A stretch of 64,000 bases of DNA from Stieleria maiorica (GTDB lineage Bacteria; Planctomycetota; Planctomycetia; Pirellulales; Pirellulaceae). This document shows positions 57,556 through 64,000 of the stretch, piece by piece. Both the position numbers and the translations under genes were made by a program. Every line of letters starts with the position of its first letter. Position 1 is the first letter of the stretch. The stretch lies in NCBI RefSeq assembly GCF_008035925.1, contig NZ_CP036264.1, positions 9,327,615 to 9,391,614 on the forward strand, in the 5' to 3' direction. Under the pieces are notes generated by a model. It was not told where the DNA came from. It did no database searches and saw only the letters and a program-made list of their open reading frames with translations.

Positions 57556-58587
57556 ATGAAGTCCCTGTTGCCGGTGATCAACACCGGTTTGCCGACCAAT
57601 CTGGTTCAACCCTTCGCGGCCCGCGTGGCCCGCGATGCGTCTCCGATGCGGCGCGCCGCGGTGGAACAATTGCAAATCAATTTGGGCAAACTGTGCAATC
57701 AGACCTGCACCCACTGTCACGTCGAAGCCGGGCCGACGAAAAAACGCGAAAACATGGACGCCAAGACGGCGGCACGCGTGGTCGAGTTGTCGCGCGATTG
57801 TCTCAGCCTGCATGCCGTCGACCTGACCGGCGGTGCGCCGGAAATGAACCCGAATTTTCGAGACCTGGTCCGCGAGTTTCGAGGCCGTGGGATCCGCGTG
57901 ATCGATCGTTGTAATCTGACGATTTTGCAACAGCCCGGGTATGAATGGGCCGCGCCGTTCTTGGCCGAACAAGGCGTCGACGTGGTCGCTTCGTTGCCGT
58001 GCTACTTGGAGCAAAACGTGGACGGCCAACGCGGCGAAGGAGTGTTTCGTCAAAGTATCGATGCGCTGCGCCAGCTGAACGATCTGGGCTACGGCGACGA
58101 ACACTCTCCGCTGCGATTGGACCTGGTCTACAACCCCACCGGACCCTCGCTGCCGCCGGACCAGGCGAGTTTGCAGGCGGACTACAAACGAGAACTGTTC
58201 GCCCGCTACGAGATTCGTTTCAATCGCCTGCTGACGATCACGAACATTCCGATCAAACGCTACGCGATGTTCTTGGCAAAGAAGGAACGCTTGGAACAGT
58301 ACATGCACCTGCTGGAGGCGAACTTTAATTCTGATGCGGCCGAGGCGGTGATGTGTCGATCATTGTTGTCGATCGCCTGGGACGGAACGATCTACGATTG
58401 CGATTTCAATCAAATGATCGACCTGCCCGCCGGCGGACTGGCCGCCCATCGCGACGTGTCTCAGCCGCCCACGGTCTGGAACACCGATTCGCTGCACCAG
58501 TTTGCCAACCGCAAAATCGCTACCGCAGACCATTGCTACGGCTGCACGGCCGGCGCAGGCAGCAGCTGCAGCGGTGCGTTGTTGTAA
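57556..58587 (+). CDS. arsS: Arsenosugar biosynthesis radical SAM protein ArsS
   Basis: 343 residues. The radical-SAM cluster motif CNQTCTHC gives C47, C51, C54, preceded by EQLQINLGKL. DLTGGAPEMNPNFR is the SAM-binding GGE-like block, and RCNLTILQQPG and SLPCYLEQNVD follow. The C-terminal part ends in a Cys-rich segment (CYGCTAGAGSSCSG), as in the DUF3641-bearing ArsS family. ArsS is thought to attach the adenosyl-derived sugar to dimethylarsenic. The ATG at 57556 gives the usual N-terminus. It lies 37 bases before the methyltransferase, so the pair is an operon; the promoter lies in the gap shared with the divergent GT39-like gene. Confidence 0.9.
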   Translation: MKSLLPVINTGLPTNLVQPFAARVARDASPMRRAAVEQLQINLGKLCNQTCTHCHVEAGPTKKRENMDAKTAARVVELSRDCLSLHAVDLTGGAPEMNPNFRDLVREFRGRGIRVIDRCNLTILQQPGYEWAAPFLAEQGVDVVASLPCYLEQNVDGQRGEGVFRQSIDALRQLNDLGYGDEHSPLRLDLVYNPTGPSLPPDQASLQADYKRELFARYEIRFNRLLTITNIPIKRYAMFLAKKERLEQYMHLLEANFNSDAAEAVMCRSLLSIAWDGTIYDCDFNQMIDLPAGGLAAHRDVSQPPTVWNTDSLHQFANRKIATADHCYGCTAGAGSSCSGALL

Positions 58588-58624
58588 TTCATTCCATCTT
58601 TACCCCGATCATCCTTCGCCCGAC

Positions 58625-59779
58625 ATGTCGACCTTGAACACCGAATCCGCCGTTCGCAGGCGCTATTCATCGGCCGCCGAGGCTCGTGAACCCGCCTTGT
58701 GCTGTCCGGTTGATTATGACCGCAGCTACTTGAAAGTGATCCCCCAGGAAGTGATCGATCGCGATTACGGTTGCGGCGACCCGTCGAAGTATGTCCGCCC
58801 GGGCGAGACGGTGTTGGATCTCGGCAGCGGTGGCGGAAAAATCTGCTTCATCGCGTCGCAAGTCGTCGGGGAATCCGGCGCCGTGATCGGCGTCGACATG
58901 AACGACGACATGCTGGCGTTGGCGCGCAGAAGCCAACCGGTCGTTGCCCAGCGGATCGGGTACGACAACATCCGGTTCTGCAAAGGCAAGATCCAAGACA
59001 TGCAGATCGATCGCGATCGTGTCGATGCATACTTGAGCGAGAACCCCGTCGATAGCGAAGCCGCATTGCAACGCTTGGAGGCGTTTCTGGCCGAGATGCG
59101 CGTGCAGAATCCGATGATTCCCGACAACTCGGTCGACGTGGTGGTCAGCAATTGTGTGTTGAATCTGGTCGACGCGGCGGAGAAGGGGAAGCTGTTCGCC
59201 GAGATCTTTCGCGTTTTGCGTCCCGGCGGCAGGGCGGTGATCAGCGACATCGTCAGCGACGAACCGGTGCCGTCGCACCTGCAGCAGGACGGCGAGCTGT
59301 GGAGTGGATGCATCAGCGGGGCGCTGCAGGAAAAGGACTTCATCGATGCGTTCGTTCGGGCCGGCTTTCAAGGGGCCCAAATGCCGGTTTATCAGATGGA
59401 ACCCTGGCAGATCGTCGAGGGGATCGAGTTCCGATCGGTCACCGTCATCGCCTACAAGTACCCCGAGACACCTTGCTACGAACACAACGAAGCGGTCCTG
59501 TACCGCGGACCCTATGCCAGTGTGAAAGATGACGACGGCCACGAGTTCACCCGCGGCGTCCGAGCCGCGGTGTGCCGCAAAACGTTCGAGAAGATGCAGA
59601 GCGAGCCCTACGCCCAGGACTTCCTCGGCATCTCCCCGGCGACCGAAATCCAGCCCGAAGATGCTGCGCTTTATAACTGCACCGGCGGTCAAGTCCTACG
59701 CCCGCCAAGCGTCACCAAAGCCGGCGGCAGGACGGTAAAACCGGCCGAAGATTGCTGCGGGGAAGGCGGGTGTTGCTGA
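58625..59779 (+). CDS. arsM: Arsenite methyltransferase ArsM-like protein
   Basis: 384 residues. SAM-binding motif I is VLDLGSGGGK (63-72). Cys residues at positions typical of arsenite methyltransferases are visible: C50 in YGCGDP, C177 in SNCVLNLV and C229 in SGCISGAL. The C-terminal domain continues to a Cys-rich end, CCGEGGCC, which may add metal-binding sites. It would convert arsenite to methylated species that ArsS converts into arsenosugar precursors. It immediately follows arsS. The length and the Cys tail fit the longer ArsM homologues that occur next to ArsS. Confidence 0.88.
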   Translation: MSTLNTESAVRRRYSSAAEAREPALCCPVDYDRSYLKVIPQEVIDRDYGCGDPSKYVRPGETVLDLGSGGGKICFIASQVVGESGAVIGVDMNDDMLALARRSQPVVAQRIGYDNIRFCKGKIQDMQIDRDRVDAYLSENPVDSEAALQRLEAFLAEMRVQNPMIPDNSVDVVVSNCVLNLVDAAEKGKLFAEIFRVLRPGGRAVISDIVSDEPVPSHLQQDGELWSGCISGALQEKDFIDAFVRAGFQGAQMPVYQMEPWQIVEGIEFRSVTVIAYKYPETPCYEHNEAVLYRGPYASVKDDDGHEFTRGVRAAVCRKTFEKMQSEPYAQDFLGISPATEIQPEDAALYNCTGGQVLRPPSVTKAGGRTVKPAEDCCGEGGCC

Positions 59780-59790
59780 GGGGCGATTGA

Positions 59791-59950
59791 GGTAGGAAGA
59801 TTTCGGGGTAGGAAGATTTCGGGGTAGGAAGATTTCGGGGTAGGAAGATTTCGGGGTAGGAAGGTTTCGGGGTAGGAAGATTTTGGGGTAGGAAGATTTT
59901 GGGGTAGGAAGATTTTGGGGTAGGAGGATTTTGGGGTAGGAAGATTTTGG
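59791..59950 (+). repeat. 16-bp tandem array, ten units
   Basis: Ten units of GGTAGGAAGATTTCGG. Units 1-5 end TTTCGG, units 6-10 end TTTTGG, so the array changes type once, in the middle. Units 5 and 9 each carry one base change. An inverted half-copy (CTCAAAATCTTCCTACCCTC) lies 55 bases further at 60005-60024. The array starts 11 bases after the arsM stop codon. There are no spacers, so it is not a CRISPR. Confidence 0.95.
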
Positions 59951-60076
59951 GGCGGGGAAGTTCGATCGGCGGGGATCTCTTCGGGCATACTCAATTTTCT
60001 TACCCTCAAAATCTTCCTACCCTCCCAGCCACTATTCCACCGACATAAGCGTCACTTCGGAAAGCGTAATATTGAT

Positions 60077-60823
60077 TCAATGAATCGCAGTCAGGGCACT
60101 GTGCCGGAGCAATTTGCGAAGGCTCGATCTGTATTCATCAAGTCCTTTCGTCAGAGCCGTGATACGAAACGCTTCATTCTCGCTGGTCATGTGAAATCTT
60201 TGTCTGCCGAGCGGATGCCCATCACGATCCATTGGGACATTTCGAATCGCATGCAATTCGCCACCAAGAAAATGAGTTGCCGCCTGGGTGTAAAGCGGTA
60301 ACGCGAGACCCGTACCCCAGTCACGGAGCACGCCAAGTGTTTTTGATCTCAAGCACGACTGATCGGTCCATCGGTCGACCGAGACCTTAAATTGCTTGCG
60401 TGTTTCCCTGCGTGCCGGCGCATTGACAAATTTGAATTGCACCGACTGTGGGCGAAAGTTGATCAGTTTGCCGCGTGAAACGTCAAGCAGCAACAGATAG
60501 TTTAATAGCTGCATCTCGTGTTCCATTGTCAGTTCGCTCGCCATTTTCACTTCATAAACACCGAAGTGATTGATAACCATGTCGACGAGGTATTGTTTAT
60601 GAAACGTCTCGTAGAGAACGTCGATCGGGATCTCTCGGTGAACCCTGAATCTTGACTCTCTTAAGTGCTGTGCAAAATAATTTTGGCAGACTGATTCGTC
60701 TGCCAGGCGTCCGAGGTTTTTATGGGTCTCAAATGCATGTCGCATGACCGCGTAGTCAAATTCACGGAAATCATCTGTGGAGGGACTACGAATCGACAGC
60801 GGGCATGAAATGGGCATGGGCAA
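60077..60823 (-). CDS. GxxExxY-family protein (PD-(D/E)XK-like) with extra C-terminal domain
   Basis: 248 residues. The first 125 resemble the GxxExxY group: HKNLGRLADESVCQNYF in place of the hallmark, then REIPIDVLYETF, and a nuclease-like core of D81 (YLVDMVIN) with E91-V-K93 (VYEVKMASE) and Q105 in EHEMQLLNYLLLLD, then GKLINFRP. The GxxExxY signature is degenerate here. About 120 residues follow with no family resemblance that I can name (WTDQSCLRSKTLGVL, then RFHMTSENEAFRITALTKGL). The start ATG at 60823 has a second ATG two codons later. It is convergent with arsM and separated by the array. The function of the family is unproven. Confidence 0.7.
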   Translation of the reverse strand: MPMPISCPLSIRSPSTDDFREFDYAVMRHAFETHKNLGRLADESVCQNYFAQHLRESRFRVHREIPIDVLYETFHKQYLVDMVINHFGVYEVKMASELTMEHEMQLLNYLLLLDVSRGKLINFRPQSVQFKFVNAPARRETRKQFKVSVDRWTDQSCLRSKTLGVLRDWGTGLALPLYTQAATHFLGGELHAIRNVPMDRDGHPLGRQRFHMTSENEAFRITALTKGLDEYRSSLRKLLRHSALTAIH

Positions 60824-60907
60824 TCCTTTTTATCGCGCAGAAGAGGATCGCATTTTATAGAATTCTCGCAGTCTTCGATCATCCGACACGTTGCCCTGGG
60901 AGTTTCA

Positions 60908-61303
60908 ATGCAATTTGGATACACGCTGCTTTATGTCGCCGACGTTGAACAAACGCTGGAGTTCTACGAGGCCGCTTTCGGTTTTGCTCGCAAATTCATT
61001 CACACCGAGGGTGACCAGGCGTATGGCGAACTGGATACCGGTGCGGTGACACTCGGTTTTGTCTCCCATGCCTTGGCCAAATCGCATGGCTTCGACTATG
61101 CCGAGACGCGTCCGGATGGCCCCGCCGCGGCGTTTGAAATCGCGCTGACGACCGAGGATGTGCAAGCCGGTTACGATCGCGCGATCGACAACGGCGCCCT
61201 CGCCGTGTCACCGCCAAAAACAAAGCCGTGGGGACAAACCGTATCCTATGTCCGCGACAACAACGGCTTCTTGGTCGAGATCTGTTCGCCGATGGGAGGT
61301 TAA
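60908..61303 (+). CDS. VOC-superfamily (glyoxalase/bleomycin-resistance-like) protein
   Basis: 131 residues. Paired beta-alpha-beta-beta-beta units: GYTLLYVADVEQTLEFYEAA with FGFARKF, and FEIALTTEDVQAGYDRAIDN with GQTVSYVRDNNGFLVEIC. The ending EICSP is the usual metal-ligand Glu position. Length matches the family. It is probably a small-molecule-binding or isomerase/dioxygenase protein; the substrate cannot be given. It is divergent from the GxxExxY gene, with 84 bases between the starts. Confidence 0.88.
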   Translation: MQFGYTLLYVADVEQTLEFYEAAFGFARKFIHTEGDQAYGELDTGAVTLGFVSHALAKSHGFDYAETRPDGPAAAFEIALTTEDVQAGYDRAIDNGALAVSPPKTKPWGQTVSYVRDNNGFLVEICSPMGG

Positions 61304-61331
61304 GGGAGTTCGACGTGGTGGATGGAGGAGG

Positions 61332-61378
61332 GGCAAAACGATGGGGGCAAAACGATGGGGAGTCAGAATGATGGGAGA
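61332..61378 (+). repeat. Short array (about three units) of the GGGGCAAAACGATG repeat
   Basis: GGGGCAAAACGATG recurs at 14-base then 16-base spacing, with the last unit changed to GTCAGAATGATGGG. The same units form the larger array at 62303-62507. It lies in the gap before the Uma2-like gene, whose remainder holds the 136-bp repeat. Confidence 0.85.
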
Positions 61379-61381
61379 GCG

Positions 61382-61517
61382 GGGCTGCGCAAATCCTGGA
61401 TTCTGCGGTGGTTTAGAGTTCAAGCGAGATCATTTCGCGATGGATGGTCGACTCACAGCTGCCATCGGGCGACGAAACACGAGTGACATCAGCCGATTCG
61501 CGCAAGCGTTCGGGCCC
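61382..61517 (+). repeat. 136-bp interspersed repeat, copy 2 (partner at 32906)
   Basis: Same orientation and length as 32906-33041, about 86 percent identical by eye. It continues into a short duplication CAAGCGTTCGGGCCCAA / GCAGCGTTCGGGCCCAA and then GGAGGCCCGTAGGCTGGCGC, the arm also found in the 42.0-kb element. Confidence 0.8.
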
Positions 61518-61753
61518 AAGCAGCGTTCGGGCCCAACCGTGGATGGAGGCCCGTAGGCTGGCGCCAAACGGCTGATCCCACGAGGGGTTAGCGGCGTTGA
61601 CCCGTTGGCGATCGGGTGGTGCGTCGTCGACGCCGCGACTGGTGGTGGCACCGGATGAAAGCGGACGCCATATTGAAGTCAATTGGCGTCCACTCGCTGA
61701 GGCAGATAAACTGAGGGCATCCGGCCGCTTTTCCCTTGTACGTCCGTATTCGC

Positions 61754-62293
61754 ATGAGTTCCGCGCCTCGATACCGTCCGACCTACACCGTGGAGGACTA
61801 TGCGCGATGGGAAGGCGAGTGGGAGCTTTGGGATGGGATGCCTGTTTCGATGAGCCCCAGCCCTTTCGGTCGGCACGCTCAGTTGCTCGTTCGCATCGCA
61901 ACCCAACTGGAGCTTGCGGTCGAGCAGAGCGGATGCGAGGCCGCGGTGCTCGCCGAGATTGACTGGATCATTTCTAACGATACGGTCGTGCGACCCGATG
62001 TGTCCGTGGTTTGTGGAGACGTCCCGATCAGGCATGTCGAACAGCCGCCCGCGCTCATCGCGGAAGTTCTTTCGGATGCGACCCGCAGTCGCGATGTCCG
62101 AGAAAAGAAAGGCCTGTATCGCGACCAAGGCGTCCGTTGGTATCTGGTCATCGACCCCGAGGCGAACAGCCTGTTAGCGTGGTCGCTTGACGCCGACGGA
62201 AGCTATCAGTCGGTTCCCACAACCGAATCCCTCGCCGTTAAAATCTGCAGTGACTGCCGATTGTCTCTCGATGTGAAACGCATGTTGCGTTAA
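61754..62293 (+). CDS. Uma2-family putative nuclease (PD-(D/E)XK fold)
   Basis: 179 residues from the ATG at 61754. N-terminal YTVEDYARWEGEWELWDG is the family's usual opening. The nuclease core is D82 in RPDVSVVCG, E104 in LIAEVLSDATRSRD, and K118/K119 in VREKKGLYRDQGVRWYLVID, completing the PD-(D/E)XK pattern. The length is typical. Uma2 genes are numerous in cyanobacteria and planctomycetes and have no settled function; a role in mobile-element activity has been suggested. Here it is bracketed by two arrays of the same repeat unit (61332-61378 and 62303-62507). Confidence 0.88.
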   Translation: MSSAPRYRPTYTVEDYARWEGEWELWDGMPVSMSPSPFGRHAQLLVRIATQLELAVEQSGCEAAVLAEIDWIISNDTVVRPDVSVVCGDVPIRHVEQPPALIAEVLSDATRSRDVREKKGLYRDQGVRWYLVIDPEANSLLAWSLDADGSYQSVPTTESLAVKICSDCRLSLDVKRMLR

Positions 62294-62302
62294 TGAGGCG
62301 GG

Positions 62303-62507
62303 GCAAAACGATGGGGGCAAAACGATGGGGGCAAAACGATGGGGGCAAAACGATGAAGAGGCAGAACGATGAAGAGGCAGAATGATGGAGAGGCAGAATG
62401 ATGGAGAGGCAGAATGATGGAGAGGCAGAATGATGGAGAGGCAGAATGATGGAGAGGCAGAACGATGGAGAGGCAGAACGATGGGGAGGCAGAATGCTGG
62501 GGAGGCA
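62303..62507 (+). repeat. Tandem array with 14-bp then 16-bp period, about thirteen units
   Basis: Three 14-bp units GCAAAACGATGGGG are followed by about ten 16-bp units of type GCAGAATGATGGAGAG (variants GAACGATGAAGAG and GAATGCTGGGGAG). A step from 14 to 16 bases within one array is unusual. It lies between the convergent ends of the Uma2-like gene and the sulfatase gene. Confidence 0.95.
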
Positions 62508-62517
62508 GGGCTACATT

Positions 62518-64000
62518 TCAGTGTGAGTGAGCTGAGGTGCCGGTCGTGACGTCGCAGGCGACGATCGTTGCGGTGAAGGCGTTGGGGGCTTCGTAGTCTC
62601 CGGCGGCTGAGAGGTCGTCCGAGCCGACCGAGAGTCCGTCTTTGGGTTGCACCGAAATCAAGCCGGGCGAAGGCAGCGTGGTCGGCGTTCCGCCGTTGAT
62701 CGACAGGCTGATCGATTGGCCGTCGAGCGTGGCAACCAAACGACTTTGTCCGCTGACTTTGAGGTTCGATTTCAGACGCGTCACCGTGCCGGACCGCCGG
62801 ATATCGAACACGGGTTCGCCGTCGATCAGGTGCAGCGCGTAGCCGTGCTCGCGTCCACCTTGCGCCACGACCACGCCGTGCGGTTTGGGACCTTTGATGG
62901 TCGCTTTGATCGTCAACGTTCGATTCGCGATCGGAGGCGTCTTGATGACAGGCAGGTTCTTCTGGGCTGATCGTGACGGCGCGCGACGGTCTTTCTGAAC
63001 GGCCTCGGGATAAGTCGCAAGGATCGCTTTCAGTTTTGCCATGACGTCTGGTTTCGATTCCGCCAGATTCTGTGTTTCGTGCGGATCGGTTTGATAGTCG
63101 TACAGTTCGTACTCGGCGTCTTTCGAGTTTTCTCCCGGAGTCTTCCACTCGACCAACCGGTAACGATCGGTGCGAATCGCTCGGCCCATCTTGCGTTTGG
63201 GGTAGGCGTGGTAGGCGTGGCCCCGCACGCGGGCGTCGGCGTTTTTCAGCACCGGTACCAGGCTGACGCCGTCGATCGGTTGGGGACCGCTGGGCTGGGG
63301 CAATCCGGCCAACTCGGCGAGCGTCGGGTAAATATCGACGCTCTCGGCGGGCTGGCCGGTCGACTGATTCGGCTGCGTCGTTCCCGGCGCGATGATAAAG
63401 ATCGGAATCCGATTGGCTTGTTCGTAATTGGTGTGCTTGGTCCAGATGCCGAGATCACCGAGGTGAAAGCCGTGGTCTCCCCACAGCACGATGATCGTGT
63501 TGTCGGCAAGTTGAAGGTCATCCAACGCATCGATCACTTTGCCGATCTGTGCGTCGACATAACTGGCGCTGGCATAGTATCCATGAATCAGGTTTTGTTT
63601 CAGTTCGTCAGGGTACTCCGCATCGCGATCCTCGGGGACGGGTTTGTAGTTCGTGATTTCGCCGCCACGTTTGTGGGCAACGGTCGGTGAGTCGTTGGGC
63701 AGGTCCTCGTGGATCGGCATCGGCAACGAGTCTGGATCGTACAGGTCCCAGTACCGCTGGGGTGCAGAAAACGGCAAGTGGGGGCGAGCGAAACCGGCTG
63801 CGATCAGGAACGGAGTCCCCTCGGCATCACGCCGTTGTTTGGCAGCACGCAGGCGGCGAATCGTTTCGGCGGCGACGCGTCCGTCGGCATAGGCTTCGTC
63901 GTCAACCACAGGCGATTCATAGGCCGCGCCGCGCGGGAGCGACTTGATCCGGTCGAGTTGTTGATTCGTAAAGTAGGCTTCTTCACGCGTCAGTTGTCCG
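62518..64000 (-). CDS. Sulfatase, iduronate-2-sulfatase-like, C-terminal part (gene runs off the right edge)
   Basis: About 493 residues are visible; the N-terminus with the formylglycine Cys lies beyond the window. FLIAAGFARPHLPFSAPQRY, GYYASASYVDAQIGKVIDAL and LWGDHGFHLGDLGIWTKHTN (metal-ligand and basic residues) are typical of iduronate/choline-type sulfatases. QLYDYQTDPHET-like ending LYDYQTDPHETQNLAE closes the catalytic domain. A further 150-residue region, beta-rich and jelly-roll-like (YALHLIDGEPVFDI, ATLDGQSISLSINGG), follows as an extra C-terminal domain. Sulfatases of this kind desulfate algal polysaccharides and are numerous in marine planctomycetes. No signal can be assessed. 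Confidence 0.9.
   Translation of the reverse strand, partial: GQLTREEAYFTNQQLDRIKSLPRGAAYESPVVDDEAYADGRVAAETIRRLRAAKQRRDAEGTPFLIAAGFARPHLPFSAPQRYWDLYDPDSLPMPIHEDLPNDSPTVAHKRGGEITNYKPVPEDRDAEYPDELKQNLIHGYYASASYVDAQIGKVIDALDDLQLADNTIIVLWGDHGFHLGDLGIWTKHTNYEQANRIPIFIIAPGTTQPNQSTGQPAESVDIYPTLAELAGLPQPSGPQPIDGVSLVPVLKNADARVRGHAYHAYPKRKMGRAIRTDRYRLVEWKTPGENSKDAEYELYDYQTDPHETQNLAESKPDVMAKLKAILATYPEAVQKDRRAPSRSAQKNLPVIKTPPIANRTLTIKATIKGPKPHGVVVAQGGREHGYALHLIDGEPVFDIRRSGTVTRLKSNLKVSGQSRLVATLDGQSISLSINGGTPTTLPSPGLISVQPKDGLSVGSDDLSAAGDYEAPNAFTATIVACDVTTGTSAHSH

Noticed and set aside
59791-62507. CRISPR array
   Set aside because: Units are 14-16 bp, directly adjacent with no unique spacers, and no cas gene is present.
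62174-63148. 324-codon minus-strand frame over the sulfatase 3' end and the tandem array
   Set aside because: Part of it translates the 14/16-bp array and the rest lies in another frame of the sulfatase gene.

Overview
The window looks like chromosomal DNA of a planctomycete, most likely family Pirellulaceae (the Rhodopirellula / Stieleria / Rubripirellula / Crateriforma kind). Supporting signs are high GC, three very large exported proteins that start with a basic stretch and an 'LExRxLLAGD'-type motif, dockerin repeats, a GEVED domain, sulfatase and ECF-sigma genes, an RNase R with a basic tail, and intergenic spaces packed with short palindromic repeats. No rRNA, tRNA, transposase or CRISPR array was seen.

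Layout. 1-24.7 kb is almost entirely minus-strand and surface-directed: the start of an exported protein running off the left edge, a small hypothetical, then three giants of about 1,439, 879 and 5,277 residues. The 879-aa protein is an intact HExxH zinc metalloprotease. The 5,277-aa protein carries a metalloprotease-like segment whose zinc ligands are all lost. 25.2-28 kb holds a TPR lipoprotein and glycyl-tRNA synthetase. 28.4-32.8 kb (plus strand) holds a four-helix membrane protein, then a CHAT protease fused to a transglutaminase-like domain, then an alpha/beta-hydrolase whose ribosome-binding site overlaps the CHAT stop codon. This last pair is the best candidate for an undescribed conflict or signalling system. 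33.3-34.3 kb is an ECF sigma factor overlapping a small membrane protein. 34.4-44.6 kb (minus) holds a low-complexity lipoprotein, a VWA/AAA+ (MoxR-like) pair, a tail-anchored hypothetical, and an exported alpha/beta-hydrolase-fold protein that has lost its nucleophile.

44.9-52.3 kb (minus) contains an FHA / ECF sigma / zinc-finger anti-sigma operon, then gcvT, gcvH and a LipM-like lipoyl-transfer gene that together supply T- and H-protein of glycine cleavage and the cofactor of H, then RNase R. 52.5-57.4 kb (minus) is a tightly overlapping operon of a membrane glycosyltransferase, a GT2 glycosyltransferase, a methyltransferase and an aldehyde dehydrogenase. Divergent from it are arsS and arsM (arsenosugar synthesis and arsenic methylation). 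59.8-62.5 kb holds short tandem arrays around two PD-(D/E)XK-like genes (GxxExxY and Uma2 families) and a VOC protein. A sulfatase runs off the right edge.

Intergenic DNA is the second notable layer. Nearly every gap over 100 bp contains a member of one of at least five palindromic repeat families (copies at about 8.2, 8.7, 26.1, 28.0, 32.9, 33.1, 34.3, 36.7-37.0, 40.4, 41.9, 44.7 and 61.4 kb), plus 14-, 15-, 16- and 18-bp tandem arrays. All function calls rest on motif reading by eye; no database search was run.
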